Assembly: GCA_003339415.1 (NCBI GenBank)
Contig: PDHQ01000022.1
Coordinates: forward strand, 277,694 to 302,084
From: Ophiocordyceps camponoti-saundersi (nom. inval.)
Lineage: Eukaryota; Ascomycota; Sordariomycetes; Hypocreales; Ophiocordycipitaceae
Direction of reading: 5' to 3'
Length of the DNA stretch: 24,391 nucleotides
Part shown: positions 9,600 to 19,455 of the stretch, one piece after another
How the letters are laid out: each line of letters starts with the position of its first letter
Numbering within the stretch: the first letter of the stretch is position 1
Notes under the pieces: model-generated
Database searches by the model: none
Told to the model about the DNA's origin: nothing
Seen by the model: only the letters and a program-made list of their open reading frames with translations
Position numbers and translations under genes: made by a program

Positions 9600-12500
9600 A
9601 AGAAAAATATCCTCCGTTCTAAACTATAAGCCTTATTTATTAAAATTCCCGTAATCTTAAATAACTTAAAACTAATAGATATATTAGTTAACGAAAGCTA
9701 TAAAAGCTATTTCGTAATATACCCGTAGCTAATATAAAACTTATAAATATTAATAGAAAGAATCTTAGCTTAATAAGTAAAAAAAGTAATAATAAGCGGA
9801 CTAAAAATATTAAGTATTACTTAGCTTTTACTTAAAATAAATAGCTTTAGTTAATTAATTATAATATACGTAATATTAAATCTTAATTTCTTAATTATTT
9901 TTAGTAAGCTTTAGCTATAATATATAAAATCTTACTTAGTCTCTTATAAAAAATAAGTATAGTATAGAGATTCGTAATAATAGGTATAGGTTACTAATAC
10001 TTACTTTTAACTAATAAAAGAGATTTTAAATATAATATACTTTTATAGCTTAACTTTCGTCGGAGAAGTAAGGAGGAGGTAGAAGGAACTACGCTATTAA
10101 AAGAAGGACCTTACTAAATACTTAGAGATCTAAGCGGTAAAAGTTAAAAATATAAAAAAGGTATTATAAGATAAAATTCCTTTAATAGATAACTAACTAT
10201 AAGAATAAATCCTAATAAAATTTTATAATATATTTCCCTTTTTCCGTAAGTAAAAAGCGGATAAGTTAAACTTATATAAAAAAGGTATAAATTACTATAT
10301 ATTACTTAAGAAAGAAGTAAATAGTAGAAAACTCTAAATCTTATCCGGCCCCCTTTATAATATATTAAGGGAGGAATTACTTATTCTTAAAAAAATATTA
10401 TAAAACCTCCTCTAAAAAGGCTTTATCTAACTTAGTAGCTTACTTACGGGTACCCTAATTCTCTTCGTAAGGAAACTTAGGGGAGGATTATAGTTTTATA
10501 CGGATTTTTATATATTAAACGCGATTATAGTTTTAGATAAATACCCGCTCTTTTTACTTAGCGATACTTTTTAGTTATTAGCTAAGTTTTAATAGCTTAT
10601 AAAGCTAGATATTATATAAGCTTTCTATAAAGTATAAATTACTAAAGTAGAGGAATAGAAGATAGCGTTTAAGATATAGTATAGCTTTTTCGAATAGATA
10701 GTTACTTTATTTAAACTTATAAGGGCCCCCGCTACCTTCTAAAAATATATTAATAGTATCTTTTAGCTATATCTTAATAAGTTCTATTTAGCCTATATAG
10801 ATAATATTATTATTTACTTAAATAGTACTAAGGAGGACTATTTCTATAAAATACGCTTAGTTCTTCGTAAATTTTAAAAGTATAAGCTTTATCTAAACTT
10901 AGATAAGTATAAATTCGTAGTTAAGAAGGTAAAATACTTAAGGTTTATAATATTAGCGGGAGTTAAGCTTTAAGCAAACTTAGAAAAGATTAAGATAATC
11001 GTTAACTAGGCCGCGCTAACTTCCCTTAAAAGCTTTTATAAATTCTTAAGTTTTACTAACTTTTATTATCTCTTTATTATAGATTTTACTAAGGTAGTAA
11101 AATTATTAATAAACTTAACGAAGAAAGGGGTTAAGTTTATTTAAGGCCCTAATTAGGAATAAGCTTTTTAGGAAGTTAAGAATCTATTTATAAAGGCCCC
11201 TTTACTAGTAAAATAGAACTTTAGGGACCCTACGTTTTTAGAAATAGATACTAGCGCTTACGCTATAAGAGGTTATCTTTACTAAAAATAAGATAAATAA
11301 AAATAACTAATAGCGTTCTTTTCCGTAAAAATAAACGCGGCTAAATATAATTATCTTATATACGATAAAGAGATATTAGCGATTATTAAATACTTAAAAT
11401 AATAGTATACTAAACTATATAGTTATAATAACTTTAATATTATTACTAATTATAAAAACTTAAAGTATTTTATAACTTACCGGCACCTATTAGAGCGATA
11501 AGCGCGTTAGGCGGAGTACCTATTATAATTTAACTTTAAGATTTATTATCGACTTAGTAAATAAGCTATAGTTTTAGACGCCCTTTCCCGTAAAGATTAG
11601 GATAAACCCTTAACTATAAAGGAGGAAAACGCTTACTTTATATAAATAATTCCTAAAGAAGCTTTATAATTTTACTTATAAGTAATAGTAATCGATATTT
11701 TAAGGGACCTTACTAATATCTTAGAAAAAGAGGAAGGCAAAGAAAAATAATAAAATATAAGTATAGCTACGGAAAATATTATAGATTTACGGAATAATAT
11801 TTTATTAGAAACTTAAGTCTTTTCTAATAATAAACTTTAGGAATTTTAGAATAAGATAGTATTATAAGACCTAGTCTTTTAGGAGGTATATTAAGCTATA
11901 ATAAGGGGAGATCGCTTACTATTTCTAAAGCTATAACTTAAGGTTTAAATTATAGATTACTATATTAACGCTAAAGGAAAACTATATTTCCGCGATAAGC
12001 TTTAAGTCCTAAAAGCTTTAGTTACTATAATAGAAAACTCTAAGAAGGTACTAGCTTCCCCGCTTAATATATTATAGAATTATCTTATCTAAATAATTTA
12101 TAACTTAGCCTTAGTTAGTTACCTTAAGAGGGAAGGTATAGTAGCTTTTATAACTTACGACTTTTTCTAGCCGCTTTAATAATAATATATTTATTAATTC
12201 CTTAAGAATTACGATACTTATAGTAAGACTAAAGCTTAGAAATAATATTAGGCTACCCTTCTTAAATTATTACCTACTTTAGATTAGTTTTACTAATATA
12301 TATAAATAGATTTTATAATAGATTTCCTACTTATAAAACGCGGAAATAGGCACTTATAAATAATTAAAAACCGCCTTAGTAAAAAGATTCTACTTAAGCT
12401 AATACCCTTAATAAACGCTCTACTTTATATAAAGCGGTTTTTTTAGTATTTTATATAGTTTTACTAATAGCTAAGTACTATTATAAGTAATAAAGGAACT

Positions 12501-12968
12501 AATTAGATAAGCGAATTCTAAAGCTATCTTTACTAACTTTATAAGATTAATTAAATACTTAGTATAGCTTACTATCTATAAACTAATAAAAGATATAAGA
12601 AAGTTAATTAAAATATATAAGCTTACCTTTAAGCGGTAGTTTCTTATAATTAGGATAACTAGGATAAATAGCTTCCCGTAGCTTAGCTTATATTAAATAG
12701 TAAAGTTTACTTAGCTATAAAAATAATACCGTTTTTCGTAACTTATAAGTTCTAAGCTTTAACGATAATATTATTAAACTTAAATACTTTATAATTATTA
12801 ATAAGGAATCCTAAAAGCTAGGCTAAGAAATTCGTAAAATAATTATAATAAGTAATAAACTTATATTAAGCTACCGATATTTTATCTTTATAAACTTAGG
12901 AGTTCTAAGTTAATAAGAATTAATAAGCGGCTAAGCGCTTTAAAATTAGCGATAAAATTTAGCTTAAT
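9600..12968 (+). pseudogene. pol: Element B pol, first part: protease, RT, RNase H, integrase
   Basis: One codon phase runs through the whole segment. The protease motif Leu-Val-Asp-X-Ser-Cys is at 9,684-9,701 (Asp now AAC). Reverse transcriptase spans about 10,450-10,990, with the first Asp at 10,608 and the YIDD box at 10,794-10,805 (second Asp now AAT). RNase H spans about 11,220-11,600, with Asp-Thr-Ser at 11,247 and the classical Asp-Ala-Leu-Ser-Arg end near 11,575. The integrase has a Cys-X2-Cys zinc region near 12,200 and a DDE core with Asp 12,309, Asp 12,489 (now AAT) and Glu 12,597 (now AAG), giving exactly 35 residues between the last two. A post-integrase segment follows and is cut at 12,968 by Element C. 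Confidence 0.9.
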
Positions 12969-12969
12969 T
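12966..12969. repeat. Left target-site duplication of Element C (AATT)
   Basis: AATT here and at 19,452-19,455 are the only bases shared between the broken ends of the Element B frame. Joining the halves through a single AATT restores the Leu-Asn-Leu-Arg reading. A fifth base is A on the left and T on the right, so the duplication is 4 bp exact or 5 bp with one mismatch. Confidence 0.7.
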
Positions 12970-13154
12970 ATAAGGGTTCGGCCTCCGGGCTATTTACGAG
13001 GAGGTGACTCTATTATTTAGAACGACTATAAAGAACTATAGAAAAGGGGTCGTAACGCCTAATAGGGGTAGGCGATCCGCGCGCGCGCCGCGCGCGGAAA
13101 TAACTAATTACCTTACGTAATTTAGCTATTCGGGTATAGCCCGAATCCCTTATA
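12969..13154 (-). repeat. Element C 3' LTR
   Basis: This 186-bp copy differs from the other LTR at 11 positions, all C/T or G/A transitions. It contains a perfect 21-nt palindrome at 13,077-13,097 (9-bp arms of alternating CG, 3-nt loop) and a hairpin at 13,128-13,146 (ATTCGGG/CCCGAAT). One intact TpGpA remains near 13,002-13,004, in a TATA-poor part. The exact first base could be 12,969-12,971, because the flanking AATT overlaps the LTR tip. Confidence 0.93.
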
Positions 13155-13167
13155 TACCCCGCCGCCC
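13155..13167 (-). promoter_or_regulatory. Element C polypurine tract
   Basis: On the minus strand this reads GGGCGGCGGGGTA directly before the 3' LTR, the position of the primer for plus-strand DNA synthesis. A G-rich tract followed by TA(C) next to the LTR is usual in fungal Gypsy elements. Identified by position and composition only. Confidence 0.55.
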
Positions 13168-13234
13168 TAGGAAAATAGAAGTTCCGTCCCCGGCGGGGGC
13201 ATAAGTTAAAATAAAATAAAAATTCCCCCGCGCG

Positions 13235-13260
13235 TTCCTCTTCCTTTCTTTTCTTTTTCT
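13235..13260 (+). promoter_or_regulatory. CT-rich tract upstream of the antisense ORF
   Basis: A pure pyrimidine stretch on the plus strand, about 190 bases before the ATG at 13,451 and preceded by an A-rich segment (13,206-13,223). Such tracts mark transcription starts in filamentous fungi. Its direction agrees with the plus-strand ORF rather than with gag-pol. The intervening 13,261-13,450 holds no other recognisable feature. Confidence 0.4.
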
Positions 13261-13450
13261 ATATATTACCTATTCTAAAAGTATTAACCTTATCGTTATT
13301 ACGCTATCGCCGCGCCGCCTCCTTACGTTATTTTTTCTATTAGTATATTACTTTATTTATTATCTTACTAGTATATCGGCCGCGCCCTTAACGCTAACTT
13401 ATACTATAGGGGAGTACGTAATATAGGGAAATAGCGATAACGAAAACGCT

Positions 13451-14400
13451 ATGCTACCGACAGAGGTATCGTATATATATACGCCTTACCTTAATAACCT
13501 TATAAATAAGGGCACGGCTAAATACGTCCGCGGCCGGGCGGCGGCCTACTAGGCGTATTATACCCGGCGTAGGAGGTGCTTTTAGGAAAGGCACCTCTTC
13601 GCTAGGGACGCACGCCTTTAGCGGGCCGCCTACGATTTATAGAATATAGCCGCTAATAATAAAGCTATTTAGACGGCCGCCCGCGCCCGCGAGGGCATTA
13701 CTTCTAGCTATCGTACTATTTTAACGCCCGCCTTCTAAGCCCGCGCTAACCGCCTTAAGATATAGCTCGATATTATATAACTTACCCCTCGCGCTATAAC
13801 TAACGTTTTTATATCCTTATCGCCTAAGCTATCTAGCTTTAATTCTCTCGTTCCCGCTAGCGGTAATATTATCCCCGCGCTTATACCGTTAATATATTAC
13901 CGTAGTATAAGTAGCGCTATAGCCTAATATTAGTAGCACTAAGCTTAGTAATAAGGGCAGGTTATTACTAGCCTTAACGCGTTCGCCGCCCGCTATAAAA
14001 AGTCCCTATAGCGGTAGGAGTAAACGTAGTAAGATATTCTCGCCTTATAGCGGGAGGAAGCGGCCGCCTAGGCCGAGGATTAATAGTAATAATTTAAGGC
14101 TAATCGTAATATTTATATAACCCTCGCTAACCTCGCCGCTTTATTATCGCCGCCCCGCGCTCCTTATCGCGCCCTAGCTAAGCTAAACTAGCCGCTATAG
14201 TCGCTATCGCCCGCGGCTAGAGGTTATAGTCGCTTACGTAGCGCGTTAATTTCCGGGCTTAGTATATTTCCGCGTAGCTATAGTAGTCTAAGCTAGGCGT
14301 AGTCGGCTAACGATATTAAGGAAAAAGAAGAGTAGCAGAATACGCTAAATACGCCGTAGTAGTAAAAGGAAGGACGGGGATAGGAGGGGGGCGGGGTATA
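13451..14400 (+). pseudogene. Plus-strand (antisense) ORF relic inside Element C
   Basis: From an intact ATG at 13,451 a frame of about 317 codons runs on the plus strand, opposite to gag-pol, between the end of pol and the 3' LTR. Its roughly 35 interruptions are all TAG or TAA, as expected from CAG/CAA. The decoded protein is rich in Ala, Arg and Gln, with a basic Arg-Arg-Arg-Arg-Cys segment near residue 40, a hydrophobic patch near residues 140-150 and a hydrophilic Gln/Glu-rich end. A CT tract lies about 190 bases upstream. I recognise no domain. The exactly antiparallel minus frame has fewer stops but yields poor protein-like sequence. The end could lie further right, near 14,456. Confidence 0.6.
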
Positions 14401-14449
14401 ACGGGCTAGAAGGAATTTACTAAAAGGGAGGGGGAATTTACTTAATTAT

Positions 14450-17400
14450 TTACTTAATTAAGTTTAAATAGGAGAGTATATCCGGGGCCGTTATATATAT
14501 AAATATCTCCCTAGCGTAACTTATAATTATCTAAAGTAATATAGTATTATAAGCTATCTAATAGCTCCTAAGTTAGCGTAACGTATTTTTTTTATTTTAC
14601 TAACGCTTAATAATAGGGGGGTTAGCCTCGCGGGCGTCGCCCGCGGGCGTTTTTCGCGGTAAGGATTTCCTTAATCTCGTATTCGTTAAGGGATAGGTTA
14701 TTATTAGAAAATCGTAAAAAAGGTTTAGGATAGCTATTAGCGAGGGATTACGATAGGAGTAGATTATACGCGGCACGCTTAAGTAAATTAATATAAAACG
14801 TAGAATATATACCTCTTAGAGTATTAAGTATAATAGTTAAAAGGGATAAGATAGTAATAACTTTATACTTAGCTTTAAGGTAATCGAGTTTTTTAGATAA
14901 GCGGTTAGAATAAACGTGGCGAAGATCTAACTATATAAAATTACCGATTTAGAATCGTTCCGTAGGGCGATAGGTACTATTAGAAGCGTCCTACTACTTT
15001 TATTAAGCCTACGTAATAGATACCTAAGCTAGTTAGATACCTTCTTATAAATACTAAGCGAAGGTAACGGCACGCCCCCTTAAGGAGGCAATTAGTACGG
15101 AAAGCGTAAATAGCTATTAGATAAGGTCTAAGTTATATCCGTATAGTAGGCGGTTTAGACTTACGCCTATTATAGATAACTCTTTATTATTTAACGCGAG
15201 TTAGTAAGTAAGTAAGTAAGAAGGCTAGTTAAGCTAGGAGAACGATATTATATAATAGAGGATAGCCTATACCTCCTAGTTTATTCGTTCTATACCGCTA
15301 TTAGTTTATAAGTAATAGGCTATTAATATAAGTTATCTAATACTTATAAGGCGGCAAAAAGTTAACTAAAAGTAACTTATCTAATTCGAACCGCGGTTAG
15401 ATATAATAGCTATAGGAAAGCTATAAAAACGCTACTAAGTATAGACGAAATATCTTACGTAATACTCGGCTTCTATAAACGTTATTACCTCTAGCTATAT
15501 ATATTTTAATAGCTAATTAGTAATAATTATAAGAAAGCGGGGCTAAGAAGGATTTATAATAGGTAGGTTTATTATAAAGTTTATAGAGATAGTTACCTAG
15601 TACCTCTCCGAGGGCGGTATTAGTTATAATAAGCCCTAGCGACGATAGCGTTAAAGGTAATTCCTATAATAATAATAATTTCAAATAAATCGCGCTACGT
15701 TAGCTAATATATTATCTTAGTAGTAGTAACGACGGAGTAATATAAACGTGATATTTTTACTAGAATACCTTATAAGCGGGGAATTATAAGTTTTTTAGAT
15801 TAAGGTAGTTATTAGGGGTTCTTAATTAGGCACCTAAAGTCGGCCTTAGAACTATAGCTAGCTGCTAGCGGAAAAGGAATAGTTTACGATTTACTCCTTC
15901 GTGCCCGCCTTAAAAGGGAACTTCTAAGCGCCCTCTTATAGCGCGGTATATCGCACTATATAAAGCGGGTCGGACTATAACGCTATAAGCTATAATTCCC
16001 TTAAGTGCTTATCTATAAAAGGGGCTAGTGCCGTAAGGGTAGTATTTTAGCTTTAAACTAGTTGTAGTCCGAAAGAATAAATAGATAAGGGCTATATAAT
16101 ACGGCCGAAACGCGGAGCGGTATATCGTCGCTTCTAATTATAACGGGAGAGGGTATTAAGCTAGGTAGCTTACTTACTTAGGCAGTATTATAAATAGAAG
16201 TTAAAGAGAGTAAGCGTCTCGGCCTATTAAGCTTAGCGTTCCGATATAGCTTTAGGAGTTATAAAGTACTTTAAGGCCTTATAATCCGTAAGTATAGTAA
16301 ATAGGGAGGAAATACTTTAGAGTTCGGCTAACTACGCCTTAAGGTAGTAGATAATAGTAAGAAGTTCCTTATCGTAAATCGTATAGTTCCGTTCCGCGGG
16401 CTAGAGCTTTTAAGAGAAGTATACTATAGGCCGTAGGATTTAATCCTAACCGCGCTAGGAGAGATAGCTACCGATTACCTTACCTAAATAGTTTACCTTT
16501 ATAACGGTATCGAGATCGGGGCTCTACTAAGCGAGGGTAAGGGAGGAGATAAATATATTTTTTAGTCGCTCGAAGGCGTCTTAATAAGCTAAGGTTTAAT
16601 TAAAGGGGGCGTTACGCTTCGTAAGGGTAATAAGTAGGGCTATAAGGGAGGAAAACTAAGGGATAAAATTACGATAAAAGTTTACGAAGCCGATAAAACT
16701 ACGTATACTTTTTACGCGAGTTAGTACCTCTTAGTCTCTAATCGCTAAAATCTTAGCCGGGTCCGGGCGTACCTTTTATCTTACGTAGATAATAAACCTA
16801 AGGTATTTAACCTCGTAAACTATAAACGCGTATTTATCGAGGTTTAAATATAGCTTAGCTTACCGTAATTTCGCGAGAATAATACGGACCTTTTTCTAAT
16901 AGTCTAAAAGTAAGCTACTCGAATAGATAAGAATATCGTTAAGGTAAATAGTAATAAAATCCCTAAGGGAATCGCTTAGGGAAGTATTAATATATTATTA
17001 GAACGAGGCGGGGGCGCTAGTAAGACTAAAAGGGCAGATAAGGTATTCGAATAGCCCGAAACGCGTGCGGAAAATAGTTAGATATTCCTCGCCCTTCGTA
17101 ATATATATCTTATAAAAGGCGGCGCGCACGTTAAGTTTAGTAAACTACTAGGCGCTAGAAAGATTACGTAGAGTTTCCTTTACGAGGGGTAGGGGATAGC
17201 GGTCCTACTTAGTAAGTTAATTTAGGGCCCGATAATCGACGTAGAACTACTAGCTGCCCCTAGGCTTTTTAGCTAGGAGGACTAGGGCGGCTATAAATAA
17301 CGAGCTTACGCGAATCTATCCTTTATCTATTAAATCGGTAATTTACTTCCGCACTTTAAGGAGGTATTCGCGCGGTATATTATATAATAGCCCCTAAGGT

Positions 17401-18500
17401 AATAGCGGTAAAGATCTATTAGGCTGCTATCGTAGATAGATATAGTAATCGTATATGCCGCGATAAGGGGGAAAAACGCTTACTTTTTCTTTATTAAAGA
17501 GGTTACTAAAGTTAGACACCTCGGAAGGTAAAGAAGCTAGCGGGGTAAAAGGAGATAACGTTTTAATCCGTAAGACGCGTAAGATATCCCGTAAGCTTAT
17601 AATAAGGAAGCGATAGCCCGTTTACTAATAGGATTCGCGCCTTATTAGTATAGTAAAAGTTAAGCCTAAAATAGTAACCGTTCGATATTTTTAAACTCGC
17701 ATTTTACTATATAAGATAACGAGGTTATCCGTAAAGTAAACTATAAGACGTCGTTATCTTACGTAAAGGGATATATCGTGCTATGCTATCTAAGGAGAGC
17801 TAAGGATTATATCCTAAGTTAGGCTAGGGATTATATATATAACTATAGGCGTTTACTAGCTATTAATATCGGTAATAAATTAGATAATATAATAAATTAG
17901 GGAGGAGTCCTTAAAGTAAACTTACTTCTAATAGTAGATTTAAACTATAATATAGATCGTACGTAAAGTAGGGAGAGGAATATATTAAAGATAGCAATAT
18001 TATGCCTAAAACTCGCTTACGGTAGCGTAGTAGTTATAACTACTATCTACCTATATGTTAATAAAGGTAATAGAATTTACGAGAATAGGGATAAGGAGAG
18101 GACTTATATTTATATTCCTTATAATATCCGCAAATTAGTTCTTTAAACTACTATCCGTTAAATTAACGCGACTGCCTTCCCCTTATAAGAGACTTAGTAT
18201 AGGGGGGATTCTTTTCCCTAATCTAAATAAGCGTCCTAGTCGGCCTCTCCCGTTTCTACGAAGCGTACGGACGAGGACGAGGGCGAAGACGGGTATACTA
18301 GATAATCCCTCGTAAAGTAGCCTACCTAGCTATAACGTAAATAATATCCTTTAACCTAACGCTTACTATATTCCTCCGTAGAAATATAGGGAGCGGAATA
18401 GCGGGGTCCTAAACGCTACCCTCTATATTTACTATATCTCTAACTACGGGAAGAACGCCCCGGGGTCGTGCTAGTTTAGCGGATATCCGTTATAGGTATA
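14450..18500 (-). pseudogene. pol: Element C pol: protease to chromodomain
   Basis: A single minus-strand phase runs through RT, RNase H, integrase and chromodomain. The RT catalytic box Tyr-Leu-Asp-Asp lies at 16,946-16,935 (first Asp now AAC). RNase H follows, with Leu-Thr-Asp-Tyr-Lys-Ala-Leu near 16,290-16,260. The integrase core has Asp at 15,581-15,579 and 15,398-15,396 and Glu at 15,290-15,288, with exactly 35 residues between the last two (both Asp now AAC, Glu intact). A post-integrase segment is near 15,000-14,750, and a chromodomain starts near 14,690 with Glu-Tyr-Glu-Ile-Lys-Glu-Ile-Leu, with Val-Lys-Trp(TAA) near 14,600. The protease lies somewhere in 17,800-18,450 but was not pinned down. 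Confidence 0.9.
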
Positions 18501-18544
18501 TTAATATCCTAAGCCGCTAGGGAAGAAGTAAGGGAAGAGGGTAT

Positions 18545-19246
18545 TTAACCTTTACTTTCGATCCGGAACGACTCGATATTAATAGTAATAGAATAGATAC
18601 GGGCTACGGCTAAAACGTAATTATCGAGGGAAATATCGCGTCTAAGATAGCAGCGTCGTAACTTAGGGGTAAGTACGTAATATAAATATATTACCTTAAT
18701 TTTATCTGCTTATATAGTACCCCCTAAGAGCGATAGTTTTACCTTAAAATAAATAAGGAAATTAGAGAATAACTTAGAGGTACCTTAAGAGAGCTTTTCT
18801 AACTTTATTATAGCCGTCTAACGGCGGTAGGGGTCGGTAAATATTATATCGAGATACTTAAGGAAGGTCTCGACTTAGTACTAATATTCCTCGCCTCGCT
18901 CGAAGAACAGGGCTACCTTTAACTAAATAATAAGCGATAGATACTAATAAAGGAAAACCTATTAATTATAATTATCGCCGATAAAGGCGCGATCCGCCGA
19001 TAGCTTATATAATATTAGGGCCCGCTAAGCTAGAAAAAAGGTTTTATCGCTATCGAAGGGGGAGTTAGATAAAAGAGGTTTCTAGCGTAGGGGCTACGGC
19101 GAGGGCTCTAGCTAAGGTTACCGGTATTATATTAAGGAGTAAATAGTATCGCGTTACGCTCGTAGGACCTCCTATAACTTAGAAATTATCGCTTACTACT
19201 ATTATAGCTAGGCGATAATTACCTCTTAAGAGATAGGGTTATCTAT
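18545..19246 (-). pseudogene. gag: Element C gag relic
   Basis: Read on the minus strand, the frame opens with an ATA (former ATG) at 19,246-19,244 followed by Asp-Asn-Pro. It contains a Gln-rich segment (former CAG/CAA, now TAG/TAA), then a capsid-like region around 18,850-18,700 with Asp-Pro-Tyr-Arg-Arg, Lys-Leu-Glu-Lys-Leu and Ser-Phe-Ser-Asn-Phe strings typical of the retrotransposon gag family. A candidate stop lies at 18,547-18,545 but could be a mutated Gln. No zinc knuckle was identified. The codon phase differs from pol, which is in the -1 frame relative to gag. Confidence 0.75.
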
Positions 19247-19265
19247 CGTAATAATAGTTATTCTA
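19247..19265 (-). promoter_or_regulatory. Element C leader with candidate primer-binding site
   Basis: On the minus strand the base next to the 5' LTR starts TAGAATAAC, which would be TGGAATAAC before RIP and so fits the TGG start of a tRNA-complementary primer-binding site. I do not recognise the tRNA. The gag frame can begin only about 19 bases from the LTR, so the leader is unusually short. Confidence 0.4.
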
Positions 19266-19451
19266 TATAAAGGTTCGGCCTCCGGGCTATCTACGAGGAG
19301 GTGACTCTATTATTTAGAATAACTATAAAGAATTATAGAAAAGGGGTTATAACGCCTAATAAGGGTAGGCGATCCGCGCGCGCGCCGCGCGCGGAAATAA
19401 CTAATTACCCTACGTAACTTAGCTATTCGGGCATAGCCCGAATCCCTTATA
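19266..19451 (-). repeat. Element C 5' LTR
   Basis: Same length and ends as the left copy. The CG palindrome is at 19,374-19,394 and identical. The second hairpin at 19,425-19,443 keeps an intact GCA in its loop, where the left copy has GTA. Several differences are CG in the left copy against TA here, which needs two mutational steps. Transcription of Element C would start in this copy and run leftwards. Confidence 0.93.
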
Positions 19452-19455
19452 AATT
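19452..19455. repeat. Right target-site duplication of Element C (AATT)
   Basis: Partner of the AATT at 12,966-12,969. It is the first codon and a third of the resumed Element B frame. Confidence 0.7.

Larger units (their letters stand above)
12969..19451 (-). mobile_element. Element C: complete minus-strand Ty3/Gypsy chromovirus nested in B
   Basis: Two 186-bp direct LTRs (12,969-13,154 and 19,266-19,451) bound 6.1 kb of internal sequence. On the minus strand the internal part reads gag, then a pol of RT, RNase H, integrase and chromodomain, so the right LTR is the 5' LTR. LTR ends are TATAAGGG...CCCTTATA, which were TGTAAGGG...CCCTTACA before RIP, giving perfect 8-bp terminal inverted repeats. 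The element lies inside the pol of Element B with an AATT target duplication. It carries an extra plus-strand frame before its 3' LTR. It is G+C-richer than A and B but is also mutated throughout. Confidence 0.93.

Noticed and set aside
12597..12599. Natural Glu-to-Lys variant of the integrase triad
   Set aside because: The codon AAG follows a T, so TpGpAG to TpApAG by RIP explains it without selection.
13451..14400. Minus-strand in-phase frame opposite the antisense ORF as the real gene
   Set aside because: It has fewer stops (about 18 against 35), but its decoded sequence is a poor protein (Leu/Pro-rich, irregular). The plus reading gives coherent hydrophilic and Gln-rich segments with stops where CAG/CAA are expected.
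14684..14740. Apparent frameshift in Element C pol before the chromodomain
   Set aside because: It came from miscounting a run of six T on the minus strand. Recounted, RT, integrase and chromodomain share one phase (first codon bases at 16,946, 15,581 and 14,684).
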